From Arenibaculum pallidiluteum (lineage in GTDB: Bacteria; Pseudomonadota; Alphaproteobacteria; Azospirillales; Azospirillaceae), in NCBI RefSeq assembly GCF_017355985.1, contig NZ_JAFIQU010000011.1:124001-188000 (forward strand): a stretch of DNA of 64,000 nt, written 5' to 3'. Under the pieces are notes generated by a model. It did no database searches, was not told the origin of the DNA, and was given only the letters and a program-made list of their open reading frames with translations. The position numbers were made by a program, and so were the translations under genes. Of the stretch, positions 24,641 to 33,129 are shown piece after piece (the first letter of the stretch is position 1; every line of letters begins with the position of its first letter).

Positions 24641-26164
24641 ATGACAGATCTCTTCGGCGCCGGGGCCCCGGCGCTCGTCCCCCATCCCCACCAGATCGAG
24701 GCGCGCGACAGGATCCTGTCGGCGCGCGCGGCCGGCCGCTGGGGCTTCCTGCTCGGCGACCGGACTGGGCTGGGCAAGACCCTCTCGACCTGGCTGGCGG
24801 TCGCGGCCATGCCCGAACCCGACGTGCTGATCGTCTGCCCTCGCGGCGCGATCCCGCAGTGGCGCCAGACCATCGCGCGGGCGGGAATGGCGGCGAAGGA
24901 CGTCACCATCACCAACTACGAGCGCACCAAGGCGCTGCTGCGGCCGGCGGCTCCCACGCAGCGCCGCTCGACCCGCGCCCGCAACAACGAGCTCGCGCGT
25001 ACGGGGATGCCGGTCCGCGCCTATTCCATCGTGGTCTTCGACGAGGCGCACCGGCTGCGCAATCCCTACGCCCAGCAGACCATGGCCTGCCGGGCCCAGG
25101 CGGATGCCGCCCGCTTCCGCATCTTCCTGAGCGCCACGGCGGGACAGGCGCCGCATGAGCTCGGCTATCTTGGGCCGCTGCTGGGCGAGGCGGCCGGCCA
25201 GCCGACTGGCGATCTCGCCGAGTTCCGGGGGCTCATGAAGCGGCTGGGCATCGGCCGGGCCAAGGGGCGCTGGACCAACTGGCGCTGGGAGCCCAACGAG
25301 GCGGACCGCCGGACCATGGCCGACCTGCTCTATGCCGGGCCACACGCAATCGGGCTGCGCCGCCGCCCCGAGGACATCGCGGGCTGGCCCGAGGTGCAGC
25401 GGGCGCTGGTCCCGACGGCGCTGGACCGCGGCGAGCGGCGGCTCTACGAGGCGACCTGGCGCGAGTTCCGGCGCGAGCTCGGCCTGGCCGGGGGCAGCAC
25501 GCGCCGGCCCGCCGGCTGGGCGGCCGACCTGCGCTTCCGCCAGAAGGGATCGCTGCTGCGCGTGCGCGGCACCGCCGACCTCGCCGAGGAGCTGCTGGAG
25601 AACGGCCATCAGGTCTCGGTCTCGGTGGCCTTCCTCGAGACAGGCGCCATGCTGGCGGATGCGCTCGGGGCGCGGGGCTGGCGCACGGGGCGCATCACCG
25701 GCGAGTTCGCGGCGCCGGAGAACGAGGCGACGCGGGTCGCGTTCCAGACGGGCGCGCTGGACGCCGTCGTCTTCACCGCCACGGAATCCATCTCGCTGCA
25801 CCAGGGCGAGATGCCCGGCGGCGACAGGCCACGCGCGCTGGTGATCCACGACATCCGCTATTCCGCGATCCAGATGCAGCAGGTCGAGGGCCGCTGCCAC
25901 CGGGACGGGCGGGCGGCCGCGGTCTGGTACGCCTATGCCGAGGACACGGTCGAGGAGAAGGTCGCCGCCGCGGTGATCGCGCGCATGATCGCCATGGACG
26001 GCATGGCGGGCGACGACACCGCGCTGCTGGAGGAGATCTCGGCGATCCTGTCACAGGCTGCGGAAGGAGCCGTCGGGGGCGAGGCGCCCGTCCACGATCC
26101 GGCAGTCGACGATCCGGCAGTCGACGATCCGGCAGTTGACGCCGGGGCGGTCTTCGGGACGTGA
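24641..26164 (+). CDS. SNF2/DEAD-like helicase, atypical
   Basis: 507-residue superfamily 2 helicase-like ATPase. Motif I is GDRTGLGKT (residues 39-47; SNF2 enzymes usually have GDEMGLGKT), motif II FDEAH (133-137), motif III SATAG (164-168), and the C-terminal RecA-like lobe ends with QQVEGRCHRDGR, a motif VI variant. No extra DNA-binding domain is evident, and the size is that of the compact helicases found on phages and plasmids. The tail carries a triple DPAVD repeat. It is a single gene upstream of a HAD phosphatase, with no methylase, nuclease or phage genes nearby. DNA remodelling or defence are possible roles; none is shown. Confidence 0.85.
   Translation: MTDLFGAGAPALVPHPHQIEARDRILSARAAGRWGFLLGDRTGLGKTLSTWLAVAAMPEPDVLIVCPRGAIPQWRQTIARAGMAAKDVTITNYERTKALLRPAAPTQRRSTRARNNELARTGMPVRAYSIVVFDEAHRLRNPYAQQTMACRAQADAARFRIFLSATAGQAPHELGYLGPLLGEAAGQPTGDLAEFRGLMKRLGIGRAKGRWTNWRWEPNEADRRTMADLLYAGPHAIGLRRRPEDIAGWPEVQRALVPTALDRGERRLYEATWREFRRELGLAGGSTRRPAGWAADLRFRQKGSLLRVRGTADLAEELLENGHQVSVSVAFLETGAMLADALGARGWRTGRITGEFAAPENEATRVAFQTGALDAVVFTATESISLHQGEMPGGDRPRALVIHDIRYSAIQMQQVEGRCHRDGRAAAVWYAYAEDTVEEKVAAAVIARMIAMDGMAGDDTALLEEISAILSQAAEGAVGGEAPVHDPAVDDPAVDDPAVDAGAVFGT
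26096..26140 (+). repeat. three 15-bp tandem repeats in the helicase 3' end
   Basis: The unit GATCCGGCAGTCGAC occurs three times in a row (last copy with one change), encoding DPAVD three times in the disordered C-terminus of the helicase. Being a multiple of three bases, copy-number change would keep the frame. Confidence 0.85.
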
Positions 26165-26871
26165 TGGCGGCCGCAACGACCGACGGGCGGGGGATCATGA
26201 TGGGGCAGGCGGCCGAGCGCGCGGGAAGCATCGACAGGGCAAGCATCGACACGGTGGTCTTCGACCTCGGCGGCGTGCTCGTCGACTGGAACCCGCGCTA
26301 CGCCTACCGGCCCCTCTTCGACGGCGACGAGGAGGCCATGGAGCGCTTCCTGGCCGAGATCTGCACGAGCGCCTGGAACCACCAGCTCGACGAGGGGCGG
26401 CCTTTCGCCGAGGCGATCGCCGAGCTCTCCGCGCGCCATCCCGACCAGGCGCATCTGATCCGCGCCTGGTGGGACCGCTGGCCCGACATGCTCGGCGGCG
26501 TGATCCCCGAGACGGTCGCGCTGCTGGAGGCCCTGCACCGCGACGGCGTGCCGCTCTATGCCATCACCAACTGGTCCGGAGAGACCTTTCCCATCGCGCG
26601 CGGCCGGTTCGAGTTCCTGAAGCTGTTCCGGGACATCGTGGTCTCCGGCGACGAGCGGCTGGCCAAGCCCGACCGGCGGATCTTCGACCTGCTGGTGGCG
26701 CGCGCCGGCATCGATCCCAGGCGCTCGGTCTTCATCGACGATGCGCCGAAGAATGTGGCGGCGGCCGAGGCGCTGGGATTCGCCGCGGTGCATTTCACCG
26801 GGGCCGAGGATCTGGCCCGCCGCCTGCGCGCCTATGGTTTCCTGGGCGGGTTGCCGGGCGTGGCCCCCTGA
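26161..26871 (+). CDS. HAD family hydrolase
   Basis: 236-residue haloacid dehalogenase-like phosphatase of the YihX/epoxide-hydrolase-like type. Motif I is VVFDLGGVLVDWNPR (nucleophile Asp; the second Asp is Gly, normal for this branch), motif II ITNWS, motif III the lysine in LAKPDRRIFD and motif IV FIDDAPKNVAAA. The first start, a GTG at 26161, overlaps the helicase stop; ATGs at 26164 and 26194 are alternatives, since residues before about 30 are not conserved. Likely a sugar- or nucleotide-phosphate phosphatase. Confidence 0.9.
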   Translation: MMAAATTDGRGIMMGQAAERAGSIDRASIDTVVFDLGGVLVDWNPRYAYRPLFDGDEEAMERFLAEICTSAWNHQLDEGRPFAEAIAELSARHPDQAHLIRAWWDRWPDMLGGVIPETVALLEALHRDGVPLYAITNWSGETFPIARGRFEFLKLFRDIVVSGDERLAKPDRRIFDLLVARAGIDPRRSVFIDDAPKNVAAAEALGFAAVHFTGAEDLARRLRAYGFLGGLPGVAP

Positions 26872-26880
26872 GCCCGTCCC

Positions 26881-27960
26881 TCAGACCGAGACCAGCGCCA
26901 GGCCGCGGCGCTCCAGCGCCAGCAGCACCGAGGTCCCGGGCGGGTAGCCGGCCTCGGAAGACTGGGTGACGAAGACCTCGCCCAGGTCCGTCGCCAGCGT
27001 GTATTCCCAGTGCGAGCCCAGGTATGTCGCCTTGCGGATCTCCGCGGGCAGCGCCGAGAGGCCGGACAGCGCCTCGACCCCCGTCATGAAGGCGACTGCC
27101 CCCGGGCGGACCACCAGCTTGGCGGTGCCGGGCATGGCGTTCTCGGACGCCTCGACCTGGACCCGGACCGGCCCGACCTGGACGGTCGCGACGCCGTCCG
27201 CGATCTGGGTCACCTCGCAGGGCAGCAGATTGGCGCCGCCGATGAAATCGGCGACGAAGGCGCTGGCGGGCCGCCGGTACAGCTCCCACGGCGTGCCGAT
27301 CTGGGCGATGCAGGCCTGGTCCATCACGATGATGGTGTCTGAGACCGCCAGCGCCTCCTCCTGGTCGTGCGTCACGTAGACCGAGGTCAGCCCCAGGCCC
27401 TGCTGCAAATCCCGGATCTCCTCGCGCATGCGGCGGCGCAGCTTGGCGTCCAGGTTGGACAGCGGCTCATCGAAGAGCAGGACGCGCGGCTCCAGCACCA
27501 GGGCGCGGGCGACCGCGACACGCTGCTGCTGGCCGCCCGACAGCTCGGACGGCATGCGCCGCTCGAAGCCCGACAGGCCGACCAGCGCAAGGCCCTGGCG
27601 CGCGCGCTCCTCCTGCTGGGGCCGGGTCTCGCCGGACCCGGCCAGGCCATAGGCCACGTTCTCCAGAACCGTCATGTGGGGGAACAGGGCATAGGACTGG
27701 AAGACCATGCTGACGTCGCGCTGCATGGGGGGCAGCGTCGTGACATCCTCCCCGCCGATCAGGATCCGGCCGGCGGACGGCACCTCCAGCCCCGCGATCA
27801 TGCGAAGCGTCGTGGTCTTCCCGCAGCCCGACGGACCCAGGAGCGTGGCCAGCGTGCCGCTGCGGATCGTGAAGGAGACGTCGTTGACCGCGACCACGCG
27901 GCCGTACTGGCGGCTGACCGAGCGGAACTCGACGCTGGCGGACCGTCCGGCGAAGCTCAT
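26881..27960 (-). CDS. ABC transporter ATP-binding protein (AfuC/FbpC/PotA type)
   Basis: 359-residue ATPase of the iron/polyamine/sugar-phosphate importer class. Walker A GPSGCGKTT (about 43-51), Q-loop VFQSYALFPHMTVLENV, signature LSGGQQQR, Walker B LLFDEPLSNLDA and H-loop YVTHDQEEAL are intact; the last 120 residues form the TOBE regulatory domain (IGGANLLPCEV). Its ATG overlaps the permease stop (ATGA). Third gene of a binding protein-permease-ATPase operon located beside inositol genes. Confidence 0.94.
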   Translation of the reverse strand: MSFAGRSASVEFRSVSRQYGRVVAVNDVSFTIRSGTLATLLGPSGCGKTTTLRMIAGLEVPSAGRILIGGEDVTTLPPMQRDVSMVFQSYALFPHMTVLENVAYGLAGSGETRPQQEERARQGLALVGLSGFERRMPSELSGGQQQRVAVARALVLEPRVLLFDEPLSNLDAKLRRRMREEIRDLQQGLGLTSVYVTHDQEEALAVSDTIIVMDQACIAQIGTPWELYRRPASAFVADFIGGANLLPCEVTQIADGVATVQVGPVRVQVEASENAMPGTAKLVVRPGAVAFMTGVEALSGLSALPAEIRKATYLGSHWEYTLATDLGEVFVTQSSEAGYPPGTSVLLALERRGLALVSV

Positions 27961-30167
27961 GCGGCGACACTCCTCTGGGCCAGCGGGGCGGCGCCGTTGC
28001 GCCGGCCCAGGCGCCGCTCGCCCACGAGCAGCTGGATCAGTGCGACGCCGGCGGTCATGAACACGATCAGGGCCGAGCTGTAGGCGATGGCGACGCCGAA
28101 GTCGCTGACCTCGACCCGGCCGACGATGTAGGCCGTCGCGAGATTGTACTGGGCGCTGACCAGGAAGATCACCGCGCTGACCGAGGTGATCGCCCGCACG
28201 AAGCTGTAGACCAGCGAGGCCACCACGGCCGGGCGCAGAAGCGGGAGGATCACCCGGCGGACCGTCGCGAAGCTGCCGTGCCGCAGCGTCAGCGAGCATT
28301 CGTCCAGGCTCTTGTCGATCTGGGTCATGGCGGCGATGCCGGCCCGGATGCTGACGGGCATGTTCCGGAACACGAAGCAGATCACGAGGATCAGCCCGGT
28401 GCCGGTCAGCTCGATCGGCGGCACGTTGAAGGCCAGGATGTAGCTGACCCCGATCACGGTGCCGGGGATCGCGAAGCTCAGCATCGTCACGAACTCGAAC
28501 GCCCCCTGTCCCGCGAAGCGCTGCCGGTTCAGCAGATAGGCCGTCAGAAGCCCGATCGCCGCCGTCAGCGGCGCCGCGATGGCGGAGAGCTCGATGGTGG
28601 TGAAGAAGGAGGGCCAGGCGCGTCCGGTCCATTGCAGCCCCTCCGCGTCCCACACGATCCCGAAGGCGGTCGCGTAGTGCTCCAGGGTCAGGGTGTTGTC
28701 GATGCCGAAGGTCCTGACGAAGCCTCCGAACAGCACCAGCGCGTAGAGCGCCACGGTGAAGGCCATCCAGGGCACGGTCGAGCCGTAGACCAGCCAGCGC
28801 ACCCGCCGGGGCAGCGGCGTGGGCAGACCCGCATCCCCCTTGCCGGACAGGGTCGTGTAGGAGCGGCTGCCGAGCCAGCGCCGCTGCACGACGAAGGCGC
28901 CCAGGGTCAGGCAGAGCAGCACGATGGCGAGGGCCGAGGCCCGGCCCGGATCCGTCTGGCCGCCGACGACGGCGTAGAAGATCTGCGTGGACAGGACCTC
29001 GAAATTGCCGCCGAGGACCAGAGGATTCCCGAAATCCGCCAGGCTCTCGACGAAGCCGATCAGGAATGCGTTGGCGAGGCCGGGACGCATCAGTGGCCAG
29101 GTCACCGTGCGGAAGCTGCGCCAGCGGCTGGCGCGCAGCATCTGGGCGGCCTCCTCCAGGGTCGGGCTCATGCCCTGGACGACGCCCACCAGGACCAGGT
29201 AGGCGATCGGCGTGAAGGCCAGGACCTGGACGATCACGAGCCCGGTGAAGCCGTAGACCCAGCGGGACGGGGGAATGCCGAACGCCTGCTCCATCAGCAG
29301 GGTGACGGTGCCGTTGCGCCCGAAGATCAGGATGATGCCCAGGCCGATCACGAAGGGCGGGGTGATCACCGGGAGCACGGTCAGCGCCTTGAGGACGCCC
29401 TTGCCCCTGCGGCCGAAGCCCGTGCGCTCGGCCAGCAGGGCGAAGGCCAGGCCCAGCAGCGTGGTCAGCACGCCGGTTGTGACCGCCAGCGCCAGGCTGT
29501 TCCAGAGCACGCCGCATTGCGCCCGCCCACCCAGGCAGGCGAGGCCCCAGATGTTGCCCGTGGTCAGGCGTGCGGCCAGCTCCGCCGTCGAGAAGCCGCC
29601 GGCCTCGTCGACCGCGGCGGCCAGCAGCACCTTGGAGACCGGGTAGAAGACGAAGAGCAGGATGCTGGCGATCACGGTACCGATCGCCCCCGTCACGAAG
29701 GCATCACCGCGCATGGTGCCGCGGCGCGCGAGGCCCGTCGTGAACACGTAGAGGCAGGCCGCCGCCGTCAGGAGGGCCCCCCAGCCCATGCCGAACTGCC
29801 GGGCCTGGATGCGCCCGAACGCCTCCGTAAGCCAGGGCTGAGTCCAGCCCCGCGCGCCGATGACGAAGCCCTGCGCCAGCAGCCAGGCCAGGCCGAAGAG
29901 CCCCGCGGCCGCCATCATGGTTCCCGCCAGGCGGTCGCCCCGGGGCCGGCGCGCGGCGATGAGCGGGACCAGCAGCGCCGCGACCGGCGGCAGCAGCCAC
30001 CAGCGGCCATGCGCCAGCCCCTGGACCAGGGCAGGGGCGGTGTCGCGGTCGGGATAGGCGCCGAGCCACGAGAAGGCCAGAAGACCGTCCTCGAGCATGT
30101 ACCAGGGCAGGAGGGCAAAGCCCAACCAACCCGCCGCCAGCACGGCCGTGAAGGGAGTTCTCACCAA
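27957..30167 (-). CDS. fused ABC permease (AfuB/FbpB type)
   Basis: 736-residue permease holding two MetI-type transmembrane domains in one chain, as in AfuB and FbpB. The first EAA loop is near SPTLEEAAQMLRASRWRSFR and the second near DKSLDECSLTLRHGSFATVR, both contact sites for the ATPase. About 200 extra N-terminal residues with five or six helices (from LAAGWLGFALLPWYMLEDGL) precede the first domain, as in AfuB-like proteins. About 85 bases with a strong hairpin separate it from the binding-protein gene upstream, which may lower permease expression relative to the receptor. Confidence 0.93.
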   Translation of the reverse strand: MVRTPFTAVLAAGWLGFALLPWYMLEDGLLAFSWLGAYPDRDTAPALVQGLAHGRWWLLPPVAALLVPLIAARRPRGDRLAGTMMAAAGLFGLAWLLAQGFVIGARGWTQPWLTEAFGRIQARQFGMGWGALLTAAACLYVFTTGLARRGTMRGDAFVTGAIGTVIASILLFVFYPVSKVLLAAAVDEAGGFSTAELAARLTTGNIWGLACLGGRAQCGVLWNSLALAVTTGVLTTLLGLAFALLAERTGFGRRGKGVLKALTVLPVITPPFVIGLGIILIFGRNGTVTLLMEQAFGIPPSRWVYGFTGLVIVQVLAFTPIAYLVLVGVVQGMSPTLEEAAQMLRASRWRSFRTVTWPLMRPGLANAFLIGFVESLADFGNPLVLGGNFEVLSTQIFYAVVGGQTDPGRASALAIVLLCLTLGAFVVQRRWLGSRSYTTLSGKGDAGLPTPLPRRVRWLVYGSTVPWMAFTVALYALVLFGGFVRTFGIDNTLTLEHYATAFGIVWDAEGLQWTGRAWPSFFTTIELSAIAAPLTAAIGLLTAYLLNRQRFAGQGAFEFVTMLSFAIPGTVIGVSYILAFNVPPIELTGTGLILVICFVFRNMPVSIRAGIAAMTQIDKSLDECSLTLRHGSFATVRRVILPLLRPAVVASLVYSFVRAITSVSAVIFLVSAQYNLATAYIVGRVEVSDFGVAIAYSSALIVFMTAGVALIQLLVGERRLGRRNGAAPLAQRSVAA

Positions 30168-30211
30168 TGGCCTCGCGCTGCCTGACTGGACCGCGTCGGT
30201 GTCGCTCCGGA

Positions 30212-30246
30212 CGGAGCACCCGCGGGCATGCCCCGCGGGTGCTCCG
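30212..30246 (-). terminator. 15-bp perfect hairpin between binding-protein and permease genes
   Basis: Arms CGGAGCACCCGCGGG (30212-30226) and its exact complement (30232-30246) with a 5-base loop lie directly after the binding-protein stop on the minus strand. Such intra-operon hairpins commonly stabilise the upstream message or cause partial termination, giving more receptor than permease. Confidence 0.65.
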
Positions 30247-30251
30247 TTGGG

Positions 30252-31283
30252 TCAATTGCCGAGAACCTTGATCTCGGCGTCCCAGCGTGCCAGCAGGCGC
30301 TTGCGCTCGTCCGAGGAGCCGAACTTCTTGAAGTCGTAATCGATCAGCTTGATCTGGTCCATCTTCGGAGCCTGCGCGGGGATCGGCGCGGCGCGGTGCG
30401 ACGGGTTCTGGTAGCTCGCCGCCTGGGCGCCCAGGGCCTGGGCCTCGGCGGACAGTGCCCAATCATACCATTTCTTGGCGTTCTCCAGGTTGCGCGCGCC
30501 GTCGATGATGCTCATGGAGCCGATCTCGAACCCGGTTCCTTCGCAGGGCGGGACGGCGGCCACCGGCAGGCCCTTGATCGCCGGGGTGATCACGTCGTGC
30601 AGGAAGGCGATGCCGATCAGCGTCTCACCCCGCCCGGCCGCCTGCGCCGGCGCGGCGCCGGACTTGGTATACTGGTTCACGTTGCCGTTGAGCTGCTTCA
30701 GATAGGCGAAGGCCTTGTCCTCGCCCCAGAGCTGCACCAGCGTCGCGATGAAGGTGTAGGCCGTGCCCGAGGCGTTGGGATTGGCAACCTGGACCTCGCC
30801 CTTGTATTCGGGCTTGGCCAGGTCGGCCCAGCATTTCGGCGCCGGCAGGTTCTTCTTGGCAAGGGTCTCGGTGTTGTAGCCGTAGCCCAGCGCGCCGAGA
30901 TAGATACCGACGGTGCGCCCGCCCGCGATCCCGTGCTGCGCGGCCGCCCAGGGGTGCAGCTCCTTCAGAAGCGGCGATTCGTAGGGCATGGTCAGCTCTT
31001 CCTCGGCCGCCTGCAGGTGCGGGTCGCCAGTGCCGCCCCACCAGACGTCGCCCTTCGGATTGGCCGCCTCAGCCTTGATCTGGGCATAGGTCTCACCGCT
31101 GCTCTTGCGGGTCATGGCGACCTGGATGCCGGTCTTCTTCTGGAATTCGTTGACCATGAGCTGACACCACTCCTCCTGCACGGAGCAGTAGAGTGTGAGC
31201 TTGCCCTGCGCCTGCGCCTCCGCTGCGGCCAGCCCGCCCATGGCGGCGAGCACGCCGGCCAGCGCCACTCCCTTGACGTTCAT
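30252..31283 (-). CDS. ABC transporter substrate-binding protein (AfuA-like)
   Basis: 343-residue periplasmic binding protein with a Sec signal (MNVKGVALAGVLAAMGGLAA, cleavage near AEAQAQ, residue 26). The mature start GKLTLYCSVQEEWCQLMVNE, and KSSGETYAQIKAEAANPKGD with DVWWGGTGDPH, belong to the family that includes AfuA (hexose phosphate) and FbpA (ferric iron). I do not see the paired tyrosines diagnostic of ferric binding in an assignable place. The neighbouring inositol monophosphatase-like gene and iol genes favour a phosphorylated sugar or polyol ligand over iron. This is inference. Confidence 0.9.
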   Translation of the reverse strand: MNVKGVALAGVLAAMGGLAAAEAQAQGKLTLYCSVQEEWCQLMVNEFQKKTGIQVAMTRKSSGETYAQIKAEAANPKGDVWWGGTGDPHLQAAEEELTMPYESPLLKELHPWAAAQHGIAGGRTVGIYLGALGYGYNTETLAKKNLPAPKCWADLAKPEYKGEVQVANPNASGTAYTFIATLVQLWGEDKAFAYLKQLNGNVNQYTKSGAAPAQAAGRGETLIGIAFLHDVITPAIKGLPVAAVPPCEGTGFEIGSMSIIDGARNLENAKKWYDWALSAEAQALGAQAASYQNPSHRAAPIPAQAPKMDQIKLIDYDFKKFGSSDERKRLLARWDAEIKVLGN

Positions 31284-31332
31284 GCCTCCCTCCCGGATGT
31301 TCTTCGCCGCGCCGCGAAATCTTGTTTGAAAT

Positions 31333-31345
31333 GCGGATTATCCGC
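31333..31345. promoter_or_regulatory. inverted repeat upstream of the AfuA-like gene (candidate operator)
   Basis: GCGGAT-T-ATCCGC is a perfect 6+1+6 palindrome in an AT-richer stretch 50 bases before the binding-protein start, flanked outside by GAAAT and TTTCG. Its position suits a repressor site; the nearby RpiR-type regulator is a candidate but not a proven binder. Confidence 0.4.
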
Positions 31346-31435
31346 TTTCGAAAGAGTGCGGCCCGGGTCCTGGATTGTCAATGTCGCCCGGGCGGATAGG
31401 CGGAACGTTTGTTCCGGACCTTGATCCCGCATTCC

Positions 31436-32245
31436 TCAGGACAGGTCCAGGCCCAGGAGCCCGCACACCGCTTCGGCCAGGCCGGCCGGAGCGGCCAGGA
31501 TCGGGTTGCCGCGGCTCAGCCCGCCATCCCTCAGGAAGTCGTTGGTCCAGCCGCCGGCCTCGCGGACGAGGACGAGGCCAGCCAGGACGTCCCAGGCATT
31601 GATGTGCATCTCCACATAGCCGTCCAGCCGGCCATCGGCCACATGCGCCATGTCGAGCGCGCCGGTGCCGGAGCGGCGGTACTCGCAGCCGGCCTCCAGC
31701 AGCAGGTGCGAGATGCGGACGTGATCGGCCACCGGACGCCGGTAGGAGAAGCCGTTGCCGATCATCGCGCCTTCCAGCGAGGTCCGTCGGGACACCCGGA
31801 TCGGCTCGCCGTTCCGGGTGGCGCCGTGCCCGTGCCGCGCGCTGAACAGCTCGTCCTGGACGGGGTCGTAGATCACGCCGATCTCCGCCCGGCCGTCCCG
31901 CACCAGGGCGATCGAGACGCACCAGCCGGCGCGGCCGCGCACGAAATTGGCAGTCCCGTCGATGGGATCGATTACCCAGACGGCCGTGGCCTCGTCGATC
32001 CCCGCGCTGGCCCCGCTCTCCTCGCCCAGGACCGCGTCCTCGGGAAAGGCCGCGGCGATGCGCGCCTTGATCAGATCCTCCAGCGCGCGGTCGGCCGCGC
32101 TCACGAAGTCCTGGATGCCCTTGAGCTCCACCACCAGGTCCGGGTCGCGCTGCAGGCGCAGCGCCAGAAGCCCGGCCTCGCGCGCGATGGATTCCGCCAC
32201 CATGCGCCGCAGCGCGGCCCCGCAGGGACCTGGCCCGTCCGTCAT
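31436..32245 (-). CDS. inositol monophosphatase family protein
   Basis: 269-residue Mg2+-dependent phosphatase of the IMPase/SuhB family. Metal-binding motifs are complete: GEESG, WVIDPIDGTANF and NAWDVLAGLVLVREAGG. Enzymes of this family hydrolyse inositol phosphates, fructose-1,6-bisphosphate, PAP or histidinol phosphate; the position between an AfuABC-like importer and iol genes argues for an inositol phosphate or similar polyol phosphate. It diverges from the SDR/RpiR genes and lies 152 bases upstream of the transporter genes on the same strand. Confidence 0.93.
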   Translation of the reverse strand: MTDGPGPCGAALRRMVAESIAREAGLLALRLQRDPDLVVELKGIQDFVSAADRALEDLIKARIAAAFPEDAVLGEESGASAGIDEATAVWVIDPIDGTANFVRGRAGWCVSIALVRDGRAEIGVIYDPVQDELFSARHGHGATRNGEPIRVSRRTSLEGAMIGNGFSYRRPVADHVRISHLLLEAGCEYRRSGTGALDMAHVADGRLDGYVEMHINAWDVLAGLVLVREAGGWTNDFLRDGGLSRGNPILAAPAGLAEAVCGLLGLDLS

Positions 32246-32346
32246 GAATGAAATGCCTGTTCTATGTCTGTGGGATCACTGCTACATCTGTGCCGTTTCA
32301 AGTCAAGCCCGATCGGAGCGGACCGGGCGGTGCAGGAGGGGCCCCC

Positions 32347-33129
32347 TTGCCAGTCGATCTCGGCGGACGCGTGATCATCGTGACCGGCGCGACCCAGGGC
32401 GTCGGCGAGGCCGTTGCCCGCAATGCCGCGGCCTGTGGCGCCGCGGGGCTCGTGATCTGCGGCCGCGACGAGGGCCGCGGGCGCGCCGTCGCCGCCGATC
32501 TGGAGGCGCAGGGCTGTCGGACGGTGTTCCAGCGGGCCGAGCTGGAGCGGCCCGATGACTGCCGTGCCGTGGTGGCCGCGGCCGACCGCCGCTTCGGCCG
32601 GGTCGACGGTCTCGTGAATGCGGCCGGCGCCACCGACCGCGGCCATCTGGAGGACACGACGGTCGAGCTCTGGGACCGCCTCTTCGCCGTGAACGTGCGC
32701 GCGCCCTTCCTTCTGATCCAGGAGTCCGCGGCGCTGATGCGGCGCGAGGGGATCGCCGGCTCCATCGTGAACGTGATCACGATGTCGAGCCATGGCGGGC
32801 AGCCCTTCCTGGTGGCCTATTCGGCCTCCAAGGGCGCGCTCGCGACCCTGACGAAGAACACCGCGAACGGTCTGCGCCGGCACAGGATCCGCGTGAACGG
32901 GATCAACATGGGCTGGTGCGACACGCCCAACGAGGATCGCGTCCAGCGCGAGGCCATGGGGCGCGGCCCCAGCTGGCTTGCCGAGGCCGAGGCGGACCAG
33001 CCCTTCGGGCGGCTGGTCAAGCCCGCGGACGTCGCGCGTCTCGCCGCCTTTCTCCTGAGCGATGAATCGGGGATCATGACCGGCGCTCTGATCGATCACG
33101 ATCAGAACGTCATGGGGGCCTATGACTGA
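32347..33129 (+). CDS. SDR family oxidoreductase
   Basis: 260-residue short-chain dehydrogenase/reductase. The cofactor loop is TGATQGVGEAVA, NAAGATDRG follows, and the catalytic Ser-Tyr-Lys is in ITMSSHGGQPFLVAYSASKG. I chose the TTG at 32347: AGGAGGGG ends five bases before it and the protein begins at the conserved first strand. The regulator gene overlaps its 3' end. In this setting it probably oxidises or reduces a polyol or keto-inositol intermediate. Confidence 0.9.
   Translation: MPVDLGGRVIIVTGATQGVGEAVARNAAACGAAGLVICGRDEGRGRAVAADLEAQGCRTVFQRAELERPDDCRAVVAAADRRFGRVDGLVNAAGATDRGHLEDTTVELWDRLFAVNVRAPFLLIQESAALMRREGIAGSIVNVITMSSHGGQPFLVAYSASKGALATLTKNTANGLRRHRIRVNGINMGWCDTPNEDRVQREAMGRGPSWLAEAEADQPFGRLVKPADVARLAAFLLSDESGIMTGALIDHDQNVMGAYD

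Noticed and set aside
27300-27700. Possible tRNA or small RNA in the ABC ATPase region
   Set aside because: No cloverleaf or conserved T-loop found; the sequence is explained by the ATPase gene. No tRNA or rRNA was seen anywhere in the window.
28278-30185. Long plus-strand open frame opposite the ABC permease
   Set aside because: Shadow of the permease; translation rich in Arg, Gln, Gly and His with no domain, whereas the minus-strand protein shows two MetI domains.
32248-32346. Earlier in-frame ATG for the SDR gene (adding about 33 residues)
   Set aside because: Those residues show no homology, and the TTG at 32347 has a strong AGGAGGGG just before it and begins at the conserved Rossmann strand.
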